Source: Streptomyces sioyaensis (GTDB lineage Bacteria; Actinomycetota; Actinomycetes; Streptomycetales; Streptomycetaceae). From it: a stretch of 64,000 nucleotides of DNA. Location: positions 1 to 64,000 of the forward strand of contig NZ_SDIF01000030.1 in the NCBI RefSeq assembly GCF_004122735.1, in the 5' to 3' direction. Position 1 is the stretch's first letter; every line of letters begins with the position of its first letter. The notes under the pieces were generated by a model. It was not told the DNA's origin. It worked only from the letters and a program-made list of their open reading frames with translations, and did not search any database. Of the stretch, positions 1 to 9,414 are shown piece after piece. The translations under genes and the position numbers were made by a program.

Positions 1-208
1 GTGTCGGGCGGGAGGTGGCGGCCGTCGTGGTCGTGGGTCGGGTGGGTGTGGGCGTGGGCGAGTTGGCGCTGAGCCGCGGTGGCCGGGGCGCGGTTGGCCG
101 TGGACCCATGCCCTCATGTCCCCATGTCCCCACGGCCCAATCCCTTGCCTCGCGACCCCATTCCCCCACGTTCGCTGCATTCCTGACGCATGGTCAGATA
201 CGGAGAGG
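1..208. other. Window edge, no gene seen
   Basis: This short stretch lies 3' of the leftward FG-GAP lipoprotein gene. It contains a small run of CATGTCCC-type repeats around 105-130 but no reading frame with convincing codon bias. The frames that cross it are out of phase with the neighbouring gene. Confidence 0.5.
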
Positions 209-1579
209 TCAGGGAGCCGTGAAGTCCGCCGTGGTGAACGACACGTCGGGCTTTGAGGTGAGGCCTGACGGGCCGCCGGGGTGGACCGTCACCCTGTCGT
301 GGGTGTGGCCGCGCCGGGTCAGCAGTACGAGGTCGGCATGGCCGTCGCCGTCGAAGTCGGTGAGGGCGAGGACCGTGGAGAGCGGGCGGCCGGGCCCGGG
401 GAGGCGGGGCACCGTGAGGCGGCGCACGGTGGTGGACAGCCCGTCCGCGGAGCCGACGAGGAGGGCGGGGCGGGTGCCGCCTGTGACGAGGTCCGTGTAG
501 CCGTCGCCGGTCACCTCGGCGGCGGCGAGGGTGGGCGTGCCGCCCGTCCCCGTGCGGAGCGGGCCGGGGCGACCGGCGACAGACAGCAGGCCGTCGGTGC
601 CGGCGGTGGCGGGAGTCGGTCCCCGGCCGCCGGCGGAGAAGTGGCCGAAGACCGTGGCGTAACCGGGCGGGTAGGCGGCCGGCCCCGCGCGGACCGGGCC
701 CCGGGGGCCGCCGAGCGCCAGACGGCTGCGGGCCCGGTGGCCGGGGGCGGCGGTGCGTACGAGGAGGTCGTCGGCGCCGTCGTGATCGAGGTCGACGGCG
801 GACGAGAGGGGAGCCGCGGTGGCCAGGGCGGTTCCGGGGACGTTGATCGGTGCGCCGGCTGCCTTGGGGGCGCCGGTGCGGGTGAACGGGCCCCGGAGGT
901 AGCTGATCCGGGGGCCGGAGGCGGTGACGGCCAGGTCCTCGGCGCCGTCCCCGTCGAAGTCGCCGCAGACCGGCTGGTCGGGCCATTCGTTGCCGAATCT
1001 GGCCCGGTCGGGGATGCGGAGCCGCACGGCGCGGCCGGCGCCGAGCCCGCGCGGTGAGCCGAAGAGGAGCTGGACGGGGACGGGCGGGCGGCCGATGCCG
1101 TCGTACGGCGGGTCCGTGGTGACGACGAGGTCGCTGAAGCCGTCCTGGTCGAGATCGCAGACGGTTTCGGCCTCGAAGGACGCGGGCACGGCCGAGCCGG
1201 TGCGCGCGGCGTTCCGGGCCGGAGTGAGCAATTCCCTGGTGGCCGGGGCGAGTCCGTGCGCGGAGCCGTAGACGATGCCGATGCCGGGGTCGTCGTCATG
1301 ACCTTTGGCGGGCGCGAGCAGGCTGTCGACGACGAGGTCGGGATGGCCGTCCCCGTTGAAGTCATGGGCGGTCCGGCTGCTGTGGCCGGCGGGGACGGGG
1401 CGCGCGGCAGGGAGTGAGGAGGCACGGTGCCGGGCGGCGGGACGGCCGGCACCGGAGGAGGAGAGCGGGCCGCAGGAGCTGAGGAAAAGGGCGAGCGCGA
1501 GCCCGAGCCCCGCTGCCACGGCAGACCGTCCTCGCATGCCGTCCCCACCCCGTTCGTACCGCTGTCGTCGTGTCGTCAT
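209..1579 (-). CDS. FG-GAP repeat (VCBS-like) lipoprotein
   Basis: Predicted exported lipoprotein. A hydrophobic signal follows a basic N-terminus and ends in the lipobox LSSC, with Cys at about residue 36. The rest carries at least six FG-GAP/VCBS repeats recognisable by their calcium-binding loops, for example DFNGDGHPDLVV near residue 73, then DLDQDGFSDLVV, DFDGDGAEDLAV, DLDHDGADDLLV and a last DFDGDGHADLVL near the C-terminus. Such repeats fold as a beta-propeller, as in integrin alpha N-termini, and usually mediate extracellular binding; no catalytic residues are visible. I chose the ATG at 1579 because a purine-rich GGGGCGGGGA lies just upstream. The ATG at 1537, which gives a more usual signal-peptide length, is an equally plausible start. 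The ligand is unknown. Confidence 0.8.
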   Translation of the reverse strand: MTTRRQRYERGGDGMRGRSAVAAGLGLALALFLSSCGPLSSSGAGRPAARHRASSLPAARPVPAGHSSRTAHDFNGDGHPDLVVDSLLAPAKGHDDDPGIGIVYGSAHGLAPATRELLTPARNAARTGSAVPASFEAETVCDLDQDGFSDLVVTTDPPYDGIGRPPVPVQLLFGSPRGLGAGRAVRLRIPDRARFGNEWPDQPVCGDFDGDGAEDLAVTASGPRISYLRGPFTRTGAPKAAGAPINVPGTALATAAPLSSAVDLDHDGADDLLVRTAAPGHRARSRLALGGPRGPVRAGPAAYPPGYATVFGHFSAGGRGPTPATAGTDGLLSVAGRPGPLRTGTGGTPTLAAAEVTGDGYTDLVTGGTRPALLVGSADGLSTTVRRLTVPRLPGPGRPLSTVLALTDFDGDGHADLVLLTRRGHTHDRVTVHPGGPSGLTSKPDVSFTTADFTAP

Positions 1580-1707
1580 TCCCCGCCCCTGATGCTCCCC
1601 GGCGGCCCGGCCGCGCCGCAACGCCGGCTGCACAGCCTGTGGAAAACCCCGGCGGCCGGCCCCGTGCACCACGGGGCCGGCCGCCGGCAATGCTCGTCAC
1701 CGTGCGG

Positions 1708-3975
1708 TTACTGCACCGGCTCCGGCTCGGGGGTGTCCTCGGACTCCTCGTCGCCCGCCGGGTCGACGGGGGTCTTGACGGAGTCCAGCAGCAGCTGGGC
1801 GACGTCGACGACCTGGATGGATTCCTTTGCCTTGCCGTCGTTCTTCTTGCCGTTGACCGAGTCGGTCAGCATGACGAGGCAGAAGGGGCAGGCCGTCGAG
1901 ACGATGTCGGGGTTCAGCGACAGGGCCTCGTCGACGCGCTCGTTGTTGATGCGCTTGCCGATGCGCTCTTCCATCCACATCCGCGCACCGCCGGCGCCAC
2001 AGCAGAAGCCGCGCTCCTTGTGGCGGTGCATTTCCTCGTTCCGCAGGCCCGGCACCTTGGCGATGATCTCGCGCGGCGGGGTGTAGACCTTGTTGTGGCG
2101 GCCCAGGTAGCAGGGGTCGTGGTAGGTGATCAGACCCTCTACCGGGGTGACGGGGACCAGCTTGCCCTCGTCGATGAGGTGCTGCAGCAGCTGGGTGTGG
2201 TGGATGACCTCGTACTCGCCGCCCAGCTGGGGGTACTCGTTCGCGATCGTGTTGAAGCAGTGCGGGCAGGTCGCGACGATCTTCTTCTTGGACGTCGGCT
2301 TCTTCGTCGACTCGTCCTCGCTGTCCTCGCCGAAGGCCATGTTCAGCATCTCGACGTTCTGCTGTCCGAGCTGCTGGAAGAGGAACTCGTTGCCCAGGCG
2401 GCGGGCGGAGTCACCGGTGCAGGCCTCGTCGCCGCCCATGATCGCGAACTTCACGCCCGCGATGTGCAGCAGCTCCGCGAAGGCCTTGGTGGTCTTCTTG
2501 GCGCGGTCCTCCAGGGCGCCGGCGCAGCCGACCCAGTAGAGGTAGTCGACCTCGGTGAGGTCCTCGACGTCCTTGCCGACGACGGGGATCTCGAAGTCGA
2601 CCTCCTTGGTCCACGCGAGGCGCTGCTTCTTGGCCAGGCCCCAGGGGTTGCCCTTCTTCTCCAGGTTCTTCAGCATCGTGCCGGCCTCGCTGGGGAAGCT
2701 GGACTCGATCATGACCTGGTAGCGGCGCATGTCGACGATGTGGTCGATGTGCTCGATGTCGACCGGGCACTGCTCCACACAGGCGCCGCAGGTGGTGCAG
2801 GACCACAGCACGTCCGGGTCGATGACCCCGCCCTCTTCGAGGGTGCCGACCAGCGGGCGCTCGGCCTCCGCGAGGGCGGCGGCCGGGACGTCCTTCAGCT
2901 GCTCCTCGGTGGCCTTCTCCTCGCCCTCCATGGTCTTGCCGCCGCCGGCCAGCAGATACGGAGCCTTGGCGTGGGCGTGGTCGCGCAGCGCCATGATCAG
3001 CAGCTTCGGCGACAGCGGCTTGCCGGTGTTCCAGGCCGGGCACTGCGACTGGCAGCGACCGCACTCGGTGCAGGTGGAGAAGTCGAGGATGCCCTTCCAG
3101 GAGAAGTGCTCGATCTGCGAGACGCCGAACTGGTCGTCCTCGCCCGGATCCTCGAAGTCGATCGGCTTGCCCTCGCTGGTCATCGGCTGAAGCGCGCCCA
3201 GGGCCACGTCACCGGACGCCTCGCGCTTGAACCAGATGTTGGGGAAGGCCAGGAAGCGGTGCCAGGCGACGCCCATGTCGGTCTTGAGGGCGACCGTGAT
3301 CATCCAGATGAAGGACGTCGCGATCTTGATCCCCGCGACGAGGTAGGTGATGTTCTGGATCGCGGTGAGGCTGAGCCCCTTGAAGGCCACGATCAGCGGG
3401 TACGAGGCGAAGAACCCGATCTCGAAGTGGTCCACGCCGTGCTGGACGCCCTCCAGGGCCCGCAGCGTCATGATGCACACGCCGACGATGAGGATGACGG
3501 CCTCGACGAAGTACGCCTGGCCGAAGTTGGAGCCGGTGAAGCGGGACTTGCGGCCCGCCTTGCCGGGCTTGCTCAGCTGGCGGATGACGATCAGGGTCAC
3601 GATGCCCAGCGTGGTCGTCAGGCCGAGGAACTCGACGAAGATCTCGTACGGCAGCCAGTCGCCGATCACCGGGATCAGCCAGTCGGCCTGGAAGAGCTGG
3701 CCGATGGCGTTGACGATCGTCAGCAGCAGGGAGAAGAAGCCCACCGCCACGAACCAGTGCGCCACCCCGACGACGCCCCAGCGGTTCATCCGGGTGTGGC
3801 CGAGGAACTCCTTGACCACCGTGATCGTGCGTTGCTTGGGATCGTCCGTCCGGGTGCCGGCGGGCACCGGCTGACCGAGCCGCACGAAGCGGTAGATCTG
3901 CAGGAGGGCACGGCCGAACAGCGCGACGCCGACCGCGATTAGGACCAGCGACACGATGATCGCGGCGAGTTGCAT
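1708..3975 (-). CDS. Membrane (Fe-S)-binding oxidoreductase, HdrD/GlpC-like
   Basis: 755-residue protein with three parts. The N-terminal third has about five hydrophobic membrane segments of the nitrate-reductase-gamma type. A central ferredoxin-like domain has two 4Fe-4S motifs, CTECGRCQSQCP and CTTCGACVEQCP. The C-terminal half carries two cysteine-rich CCG-type domains (CCGAGGARMW is visible) typical of heterodisulfide reductase subunit D and GlpC. Such proteins pass electrons between a membrane quinone pool and a soluble partner, but the physiological donor and acceptor of the actinobacterial version are not established. The start at 3975 has a GAGGAG ribosome site 8 nt upstream. The gene diverges from dnaK across a 288 bp intergenic region. 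A related iron-sulfur reductase is known in mycobacteria. Confidence 0.87.
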   Translation of the reverse strand: MQLAAIIVSLVLIAVGVALFGRALLQIYRFVRLGQPVPAGTRTDDPKQRTITVVKEFLGHTRMNRWGVVGVAHWFVAVGFFSLLLTIVNAIGQLFQADWLIPVIGDWLPYEIFVEFLGLTTTLGIVTLIVIRQLSKPGKAGRKSRFTGSNFGQAYFVEAVILIVGVCIMTLRALEGVQHGVDHFEIGFFASYPLIVAFKGLSLTAIQNITYLVAGIKIATSFIWMITVALKTDMGVAWHRFLAFPNIWFKREASGDVALGALQPMTSEGKPIDFEDPGEDDQFGVSQIEHFSWKGILDFSTCTECGRCQSQCPAWNTGKPLSPKLLIMALRDHAHAKAPYLLAGGGKTMEGEEKATEEQLKDVPAAALAEAERPLVGTLEEGGVIDPDVLWSCTTCGACVEQCPVDIEHIDHIVDMRRYQVMIESSFPSEAGTMLKNLEKKGNPWGLAKKQRLAWTKEVDFEIPVVGKDVEDLTEVDYLYWVGCAGALEDRAKKTTKAFAELLHIAGVKFAIMGGDEACTGDSARRLGNEFLFQQLGQQNVEMLNMAFGEDSEDESTKKPTSKKKIVATCPHCFNTIANEYPQLGGEYEVIHHTQLLQHLIDEGKLVPVTPVEGLITYHDPCYLGRHNKVYTPPREIIAKVPGLRNEEMHRHKERGFCCGAGGARMWMEERIGKRINNERVDEALSLNPDIVSTACPFCLVMLTDSVNGKKNDGKAKESIQVVDVAQLLLDSVKTPVDPAGDEESEDTPEPEPVQ

Positions 3976-4172
3976 GGGTGGCTCCTCGAACCTGCGAGAG
4001 CGGAAAACTGAGCGGAACTACTAAGCGGTAACTTTTCGGGTCTGCGCTGAGGTTACCCATTCTCCCGGGCGCCATGAAGCCGCCCGGCCGGTGATCTGCG
4101 TCGCGAAGGCAACCGTCTGCGGCCTTGTGCGCGTCCTCGTGGTGACGTGGTGACGATAAGCGCGATATAAAA

Positions 4173-4193
4173 CTTGAGCGGCACCGACTCACC
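4173..4193 (+). promoter_or_regulatory. HAIR operator 1 (HspR site) of dnaK
   Basis: CTTGAGC, 7 nt, ACTCACC. It matches the HspR-associated inverted repeat CTTGAGT-N7-ACTCAAG at 6 of 7 and 5 of 7 half-site positions. It sits just upstream of a TTGACA -35 hexamer at 4198-4203. Confidence 0.8.
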
Positions 4194-4197
4194 TCTG

Positions 4198-4226
4198 TTG
4201 ACAGGCTTTCCTCGGTGCTGCACTGT
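4198..4226 (+). promoter_or_regulatory. Probable dnaK promoter
   Basis: A perfect TTGACA (4198-4203) is followed after 17 nt by CACTGT (4221-4226), a weak -10. The -35 lies just downstream of HAIR 1 and the -10 overlaps HAIR 2, so bound HspR would block RNA polymerase. The promoter call is inferred from sequence only. Confidence 0.6.
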
Positions 4227-4245
4227 TGAGCCTGTTCCACTCAAG
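4225..4245 (+). promoter_or_regulatory. HAIR operator 2 (HspR site) of dnaK
   Basis: GTTGAGC, 7 nt, ACTCAAG. The right half is a perfect HAIR half-site and the left half matches 5 of 7. It overlaps the -10 element and ends 19 nt before the dnaK start codon. Confidence 0.85.
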
Positions 4246-4263
4246 TCAGCTGGAGGAATTGAA

Positions 4264-6117
4264 ATGGCACGTGCGGTCGGCATCGACCTGGGCACGACGA
4301 ACTCCGTCGTCAGTGTTCTCGAAGGCGGTGAGCCCACCGTCATCACCAACGCCGAGGGCGCCAGGACCACGCCGTCCGTCGTCGCCTTCGCCAAGAACGG
4401 CGAGGTGCTGGTCGGCGAGGTCGCGAAGCGCCAGGCGGTCACCAACGTCGACAGGACCATCCGGTCGGTCAAGCGCCACATGGGCACCGACTGGAAGATC
4501 GACATCGACGGCAAGGGCTTCAACCCGCAGCAGATGAGCGCCTTCATCCTGCAGAAGCTCAAGCGTGACGCCGAGGCGTACCTCGGGGAGAAGGTCGTGG
4601 ACGCGGTCATCACCGTTCCGGCCTACTTCAACGACTCCGAGCGTCAGGCCACGAAGGAGGCCGGCGAGATCGCGGGCCTGAACGTCCTGCGTATCGTCAA
4701 CGAGCCTACCGCTGCCGCCCTGGCCTACGGCCTGGAGAAGGACGACCAGACCATCCTGGTCTTCGACCTCGGTGGCGGTACCTTCGACGTCTCGCTGCTG
4801 GAGATCGGCGACGGTGTCGTCGAGGTGAAGGCCACCAACGGTGACAACCACCTCGGTGGTGACGACTGGGACCAGCGCGTCGTCGACTACCTGGTCAAGC
4901 AGTTCCAGAACGGCCACGGCGTCGACCTGGCCAAGGACAAGATGGCGCTCCAGCGCCTCCGCGAGGCCGCTGAGAAGGCGAAGATCGAGCTGTCGTCCTC
5001 CACCGAGACGACGATCAACCTTCCCTACATCACCGCGTCCGCCGAGGGCCCGCTGCACCTGGACGAGAAGCTCACCCGCTCGCAGTTCCAGCAGCTCACC
5101 TCGGACCTCCTGGACCGCTGCAAGACGCCGTTCCACAACGTCATCAAGGACGCGGGTATCAACCTGTCCGAGATCGACCACGTGGTCCTGGTCGGCGGCT
5201 CGACCCGTATGCCGGCCGTCGCCGAGCTCGTCAAGGAGCTGACCGGCGGCAAGGACGCCAACAAGGGCGTCAACCCGGACGAGGTCGTCGCCATCGGCGC
5301 CACCCTCCAGGCCGGTGTCCTCAAGGGTGAGGTCAAGGACGTCCTCCTGCTGGACGTCACCCCGCTGTCCCTCGGTATCGAGACCAAGGGCGGCATCATG
5401 ACCAAGCTGATCGAGCGCAACACCACGATCCCGACCAAGCGCTCCGAGATCTTCACGACGGCCGAGGACAACCAGCCGTCCGTGCAGATCCAGGTCTACC
5501 AGGGCGAGCGCGAGATCGCGGCGTACAACAAGAAGCTCGGGATGTTCGAGCTGACCGGTCTGCCGCCGGCCCCCCGTGGGGTCCCGCAGATCGAGGTCTC
5601 CTTCGACATCGACGCCAACGGCATCATGCACGTGACCGCGAAGGACCTGGGCACGGGCAAGGAGCAGAAGATGACCGTCACCGGCGGCTCCTCGCTGCCG
5701 AAGGACGAGGTCGACCGGATGGTCCGCGACGCCGAGCACCACGCCGAGGAGGACCGCCGCAAGCGCGAGGCCGCCGAGACCCGCAACCAGGCCGAGCAGC
5801 TCGTCTACCAGACCGAGAAGTTCCTCAAGGACAACGAGGACAAGGTCCCCGGCGAGGTCAAGACCGAGGTCGAGGAGGCCGTCACTGAGCTGAAGGAGAA
5901 GCTCAAGGGCGAGGACACCGCGGAGATCCGCACGGCCACCGAGAAGGTCGCGGCCGTCTCCCAGAAGCTGGGCCAGGCCATGTACGCCGACGCCCAGGGT
6001 GCGCAGGCCGCCGAGGGTGCCGAGGGCGCCGCCGGTGAGCAGGCCAAGGCCGAGGACGACGTCGTGGACGCCGAGATCGTCGACGACGAGAAGCCGAAGA
6101 AGGATGGTGCCGCGTGA
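4264..6117 (+). CDS. dnaK: Chaperone DnaK (Hsp70)
   Basis: Cytoplasmic ATP-dependent Hsp70 chaperone of 617 residues, the normal family length. The nucleotide-binding domain opens with GIDLGTTN (residues 6-13) and contains the phosphate-binding [12 protein letters not shown]. The linker and beta-sandwich substrate domain follow ([15 protein letters not shown]), then a helical lid and an Ala/Glu/Asp-rich tail. The ATG at 4264 is set by GGAGG at 4252-4256 and by the family N-terminus; the longer upstream frame would run through the HAIR operators. It is the first gene of a dnaK-grpE-dnaJ-hspR operon. The stop overlaps the grpE GTG, which points to translational coupling. HspR repression is expected from the two HAIR sites. 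Confidence 0.98.
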   Translation: MARAVGIDLGTTNSVVSVLEGGEPTVITNAEGARTTPSVVAFAKNGEVLVGEVAKRQAVTNVDRTIRSVKRHMGTDWKIDIDGKGFNPQQMSAFILQKLKRDAEAYLGEKVVDAVITVPAYFNDSERQATKEAGEIAGLNVLRIVNEPTAAALAYGLEKDDQTILVFDLGGGTFDVSLLEIGDGVVEVKATNGDNHLGGDDWDQRVVDYLVKQFQNGHGVDLAKDKMALQRLREAAEKAKIELSSSTETTINLPYITASAEGPLHLDEKLTRSQFQQLTSDLLDRCKTPFHNVIKDAGINLSEIDHVVLVGGSTRMPAVAELVKELTGGKDANKGVNPDEVVAIGATLQAGVLKGEVKDVLLLDVTPLSLGIETKGGIMTKLIERNTTIPTKRSEIFTTAEDNQPSVQIQVYQGEREIAAYNKKLGMFELTGLPPAPRGVPQIEVSFDIDANGIMHVTAKDLGTGKEQKMTVTGGSSLPKDEVDRMVRDAEHHAEEDRRKREAAETRNQAEQLVYQTEKFLKDNEDKVPGEVKTEVEEAVTELKEKLKGEDTAEIRTATEKVAAVSQKLGQAMYADAQGAQAAEGAEGAAGEQAKAEDDVVDAEIVDDEKPKKDGAA

Positions 6118-6773
6118 CGGAGGAGACCCCGGGCTTCGACGAGAAGCCCGACGTCCCCTCTGACGCCGCTCCCGAAGACGCGGCGCAGGCCGAGTCCGCC
6201 GACAAGGCGGGCTCGGCCCCGGCCGGGGACGTAACCGACGTAGGGCTCCAGGCGCAGCTGGACCAGGTACGTACGGCGCTCAACGAGCGCACGGCGGACC
6301 TCCAGCGGCTCCAGGCGGAGTACCAGAACTACCGCCGTCGGGTGGAACGGGACCGGGTCACGGTCAAGGAGATCGCCGCGGCGAACCTCCTGTCCGAGCT
6401 CCTGCCCGTGCTCGACGACGTCGGCCGCGCCCGTGAGCACGGCGAACTGGTCGGCGGCTTCAAGTCGGTGGCCGAATCGCTGGAGACCGTGGTGGCCAAG
6501 CTGGGTCTGCAGCAGTTCGGCAAGGAGGGCGAGCCCTTCGACCCGACGATCCACGAGGCGCTGATGCACTCGTACGCACCGGATGTCACCGAGACGACGT
6601 GCGTGGCGATCCTGCAGCCCGGGTATCGCATCGGTGAACGAACGATCCGCCCCGCGCGGGTCGCCGTCGCCGAGCCGCAGCCGGGCACGCAGAGCGCCAA
6701 GTCCGGAGCCGATGACGACGCCAAGGGCGCCGCGGCTTCGGACGAGGAGAGCGGTGGCCCGGACGAGGGCTGA
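6114..6773 (+). CDS. grpE: Nucleotide exchange factor GrpE
   Basis: 219-residue co-chaperone that promotes ADP release from DnaK. An acidic, low-complexity N-terminus (about 50 residues) precedes the long coiled coil with the [20 protein letters not shown] motif, and then the beta domain ([15 protein letters not shown]... and [11 protein letters not shown]). The GTG start overlaps the dnaK TGA in a GTGA junction, so translation is probably coupled. A 45 nt gap separates it from dnaJ. The extra acidic N- and C-terminal tails are usual in streptomycetes. Confidence 0.97.
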   Translation: MTEETPGFDEKPDVPSDAAPEDAAQAESADKAGSAPAGDVTDVGLQAQLDQVRTALNERTADLQRLQAEYQNYRRRVERDRVTVKEIAAANLLSELLPVLDDVGRAREHGELVGGFKSVAESLETVVAKLGLQQFGKEGEPFDPTIHEALMHSYAPDVTETTCVAILQPGYRIGERTIRPARVAVAEPQPGTQSAKSGADDDAKGAAASDEESGGPDEG

Positions 6774-6818
6774 CGTGAGCACAGACAAGAAGACCGCGCG
6801 GGAGGAGGGACGTCGGGG

Positions 6819-7988
6819 ATGAGCACCAAGGACTTCGTCGAGAAGGACTACTACAAGGTCCTCGGCGTCCCGAAGGACGCCACCGAAGCGGAGATCAAGA
6901 AGGCGTACCGCAAGCTCGCCCGGGAGTACCACCCGGACGCCAACAAGGGCGACGCCAAGGCCGAGGAGCGCTTCAAGGAGATCTCCGAGGCGAACGACGT
7001 CCTGGGCGACAGCAAGCGCCGCAAGGAGTACGACGAGGCGCGCGCGCTGTTCGGCAACGGCGGGTTCCGGCCGGGCCCCGGCGGGGGCGGCGGCAACTTC
7101 AACTTCGACCTGGGCGACCTCTTCGGGGGCAGCCAGGGCCAGGGCGGCGGCGGCTTCGGCGGCGGCCTGGGCGATGTGTTCGGCGGCCTGTTCAACCGTG
7201 GTGGTGCCGGCACGCGCACCCATGCGCGCCGCGGCCAGGACATCGAGTCCGAGGTGACGCTCAGCTTCACCGAGGCGGTCGACGGGGCCACGGTCCCGCT
7301 GCGGATGTCCAGCCAGGCGCCGTGCAAGGCGTGTTCGGGCACCGGCGACAAAAACGGTACGCCCCGGGTCTGCCCGACCTGTGTGGGTACCGGCCAGGTC
7401 AGCCGGGGCACCGGCGGCGGGTTCTCGCTCACCGATCCGTGCGGCGACTGCAAGGGCCGGGGTCTGATCGCCCAGGACGCCTGCGAGGTCTGCAAGGGCA
7501 GCGGGCGCGCCACCAGTGCCCGCACGATGCAGGTCCGTATCCCCGCGGGCGTCTCCGACGGGCAGCGCATCCGGCTGCGCGGCAAGGGCGCTCCGGGCGA
7601 GCAGGGCGGTCCGGCCGGTGATCTGTATGTGGTCGTGCATGTCGACGCCCACCCGGTCTTCGGCCGCAAGGGCGACAACCTCACCGTCACGGTGCCGGTC
7701 ACCTTCCCGGAGGCCGCCCTCGGCGGTGAGGTCAAGGTGCCGACGCTGGGCGGTCCGCCGGTGACGCTGAAGCTACCGGCCGGTACCCCCAACGGACGCA
7801 CCATGCGAGCCCGCGGCAAGGGAGCGACCCGTAAGGACGGCACCCGCGGTGATCTGCTGGTCACCATCGAGGTGCTGGTCCCCGGTGATCTCAGCGACCA
7901 GGCCAAGGCATCGCTGGAGTCGTATCGCGAGGCGACCGCGGGGCCGGACCCGCGGGCGGAGCTGTTCCAGGCCGCGAAGGGAGCATGA
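6819..7988 (+). CDS. dnaJ: Chaperone DnaJ (type I Hsp40)
   Basis: 389-residue type I J-protein that stimulates DnaK ATPase and delivers substrates. The J domain spans roughly residues 10-75 with HPD at 38-40. It is followed by a Gly/Phe-rich linker (about 86-125), four zinc-binding CxxCxGxG repeats (CKACSGTG, CPTCVGTG, CGDCKGRG, CEVCKGSG) and the C-terminal substrate-binding domains. The ATG is preceded by GGAGGAGGGA. The stop is one base from the hspR start, so the two are almost certainly co-translated. All catalytic and metal-binding residues are present. This is the operon-encoded copy; many streptomycetes have a second dnaJ elsewhere. Confidence 0.97.
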   Translation: MSTKDFVEKDYYKVLGVPKDATEAEIKKAYRKLAREYHPDANKGDAKAEERFKEISEANDVLGDSKRRKEYDEARALFGNGGFRPGPGGGGGNFNFDLGDLFGGSQGQGGGGFGGGLGDVFGGLFNRGGAGTRTHARRGQDIESEVTLSFTEAVDGATVPLRMSSQAPCKACSGTGDKNGTPRVCPTCVGTGQVSRGTGGGFSLTDPCGDCKGRGLIAQDACEVCKGSGRATSARTMQVRIPAGVSDGQRIRLRGKGAPGEQGGPAGDLYVVVHVDAHPVFGRKGDNLTVTVPVTFPEAALGGEVKVPTLGGPPVTLKLPAGTPNGRTMRARGKGATRKDGTRGDLLVTIEVLVPGDLSDQAKASLESYREATAGPDPRAELFQAAKGA

Positions 7989-7989
7989 G

Positions 7990-8442
7990 ATGGACAGCCG
8001 GGGCGGGCAGCGTCGTAACCCGTATGAACTGACCGAAGAGTCGCCGGTGTACGTCATCTCCGTCGCGGCCCAGCTCTCCGGCCTGCATCCGCAGACCCTT
8101 CGGCAGTACGACCGGCTGGGGCTGGTCTCGCCCGACCGCACGGCCGGGCGGGGCCGCCGCTATTCGGCCCGGGACATCGAACTGCTCCGTACGGTGCAGC
8201 AGTTGTCCCAGGACGAGGGCATCAACCTCGCCGGCATCAAGCGCATCATCGAGCTGGAGAACCAGGTCGCGGCCCTGCAGCAGCGGGTCGCCGAGCTCCA
8301 GGGCGCCCTGGAGGGCGCGGCCAGCGCGATGCAGCAGCGGGAGGCGGCGGTGCACGCCTCCTACCGGCGCGATCTGGTGCCGTATCAGGATGTGCAGCAG
8401 ACCAGCGCGCTGGTGGTCTGGCGGCCCAAGCGGTCCGAGTAG
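7990..8442 (+). CDS. hspR: Heat-shock repressor HspR (MerR family)
   Basis: 150-residue MerR-type DNA-binding repressor. The winged helix is at residues about 18-85 (VYVISVAAQLSGLHPQTLRQ, then the RRYSARDIELL wing), followed by a short coiled coil (residues about 90-115). HspR binds HAIR operators and is known to need DnaK as co-repressor in Streptomyces, which gives a feedback loop. As the last gene of the dnaK operon it would be autoregulated through the two HAIR sites at 4173-4245, and would control clpB through the site at 9754. The ATG at 7990 follows the dnaJ stop by one base. The length matches the family. Confidence 0.96.
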   Translation: MDSRGGQRRNPYELTEESPVYVISVAAQLSGLHPQTLRQYDRLGLVSPDRTAGRGRRYSARDIELLRTVQQLSQDEGINLAGIKRIIELENQVAALQQRVAELQGALEGAASAMQQREAAVHASYRRDLVPYQDVQQTSALVVWRPKRSE

Positions 8443-8480
8443 GGGGCCGGCCGGGCGGCCGCCCGGCGCAGGACGCGGCG

Positions 8481-8506
8481 AAGGGCCGGGGAAACCCGGC
8501 CCTTTT
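8481..8506 (+). terminator. Rho-independent terminator of the dnaK operon
   Basis: AAGGGCCGGG, GAAA loop, CCCGGCCCTT: a perfect 10 bp stem with a stable GNRA tetraloop running into TTTT. It lies 38 nt after hspR. Confidence 0.9.
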
Positions 8507-8524
8507 CGCTGTCCCGGGGCGTGG

Positions 8525-8929
8525 TCAGCAGCCGCCGTATCCCGCGGTCGGCATCGACAGCCGCCGGTGCACCTGCGACTTCATCGCCAGGGTGTAGACC
8601 GGCTCGTCGAGGTCCGCGGTCTCCAGCCGGACGCCGGCCGCGGCGCACCGGGCGCCGAATTCGTCGGCCCCGTCGATGGCGTTCTCCAGCGCCCGCCGGT
8701 TGGGCGTCACGAACACATCGACCAGGCCCTCTTCGACGTCCCGCCACAGCGCGCAGTGGTCGGCGCGCAGCTGGTGCAGGCTGAGGCGGCAGGCGAGGTG
8801 GTAGTCACGGGCCGCCGCCCACCGGGTGCACATGTCGTGCTGGCTGCGGTCGTCGACCAGGAACGGATCCTCGTCCAGCTCGGACAGCGGCATCAGGCAG
8901 GCGATCGCCGTGACTCGGACCGAGTTCAT
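8525..8929 (-). CDS. Conserved hypothetical protein
   Basis: 134-residue soluble protein with no signal peptide or membrane segment and no motif I can assign. It is rich in charged residues, has scattered cysteines (ending in GYGGC) and shows normal Streptomyces codon bias. The ATG at 8929 has a GGAGGG ribosome site 5 nt upstream. It stands alone between the convergent hspR terminator and the F420/PPOX-type gene. The LVDVFVTPNRRALENAIDGA segment suggests a small alpha/beta fold, but that is only an impression. Confidence 0.7.
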   Translation of the reverse strand: MNSVRVTAIACLMPLSELDEDPFLVDDRSQHDMCTRWAAARDYHLACRLSLHQLRADHCALWRDVEEGLVDVFVTPNRRALENAIDGADEFGARCAAAGVRLETADLDEPVYTLAMKSQVHRRLSMPTAGYGGC

Positions 8930-9009
8930 CGTGCCCTCCGGGGCGTGGCGACTGTGGGGGCGACGATACCCCTGCGGGCGGCCCGTGGTGGAGGGTTGTA
9001 GCGCTTGGA

Positions 9010-9414
9010 TCAGGCCCGGCCCATGGCGCGGGTCACCGCGATCTCGATCATGATGCGGTCGGGGTTGGGCGCCGGCGTCCGCCCGTACCGCTCGGCGTAG
9101 CGGCGCACCGCGTCGGCCACCGACTCGGCGTCCGTACGCACCCGCGCCCGGCCCTCCAGCGTCGCCCAGCGCCCCTTGTCGACCTGGCAGACGGCCACCG
9201 TGGCACCGTCCGCCCCGGCGGCGAGGACGTTCTTGACCTTGGCGCTGTCCTTGCGGGTGATGATCCGCGCGATCCGCTGCCCGGCGTCATAGGTGACGCC
9301 CACGGGGACGACGTGCGGCGTGCCGTCCGGACGCAGGGTGGTGAGCGTCGGCATCAGGTACTCGCCCCAGAAGGCGAGGTACTCCGGGCTGAGGGCACTG
9401 AGGTCATGGGCCAT
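9010..9414 (-). CDS. PPOX-class F420-dependent oxidoreductase
   Basis: 134-residue split beta-barrel flavin/F420-binding protein of the pyridoxamine-phosphate-oxidase superfamily. Typical features are the N-terminal FWGEYLMPTLTTLRPDGTPH strand pair, VPVGVTYD, and ARIITRKDSAKVKNV for cofactor phosphate binding. Members of this actinobacterial subgroup (Rv1155-like) use F420H2 to reduce substrates such as biliverdin or nitroimidazoles; the natural substrate here cannot be read from sequence. The start at 9414 lies inside the tail of the Uma2 remnant, which the gene overlaps by 11 nt, so the two are unlikely to be an intact operon. Confidence 0.85.
   Translation of the reverse strand: MAHDLSALSPEYLAFWGEYLMPTLTTLRPDGTPHVVPVGVTYDAGQRIARIITRKDSAKVKNVLAAGADGATVAVCQVDKGRWATLEGRARVRTDAESVADAVRRYAERYGRTPAPNPDRIMIEIAVTRAMGRA

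Noticed and set aside
1570..3942. 790-residue plus-strand open frame opposite the Fe-S oxidoreductase
   Set aside because: It is the antisense shadow of a gene with clear cysteine motifs and ribosome site; its Val/Leu/Asp/Gly composition is what high-GC antisense frames give.
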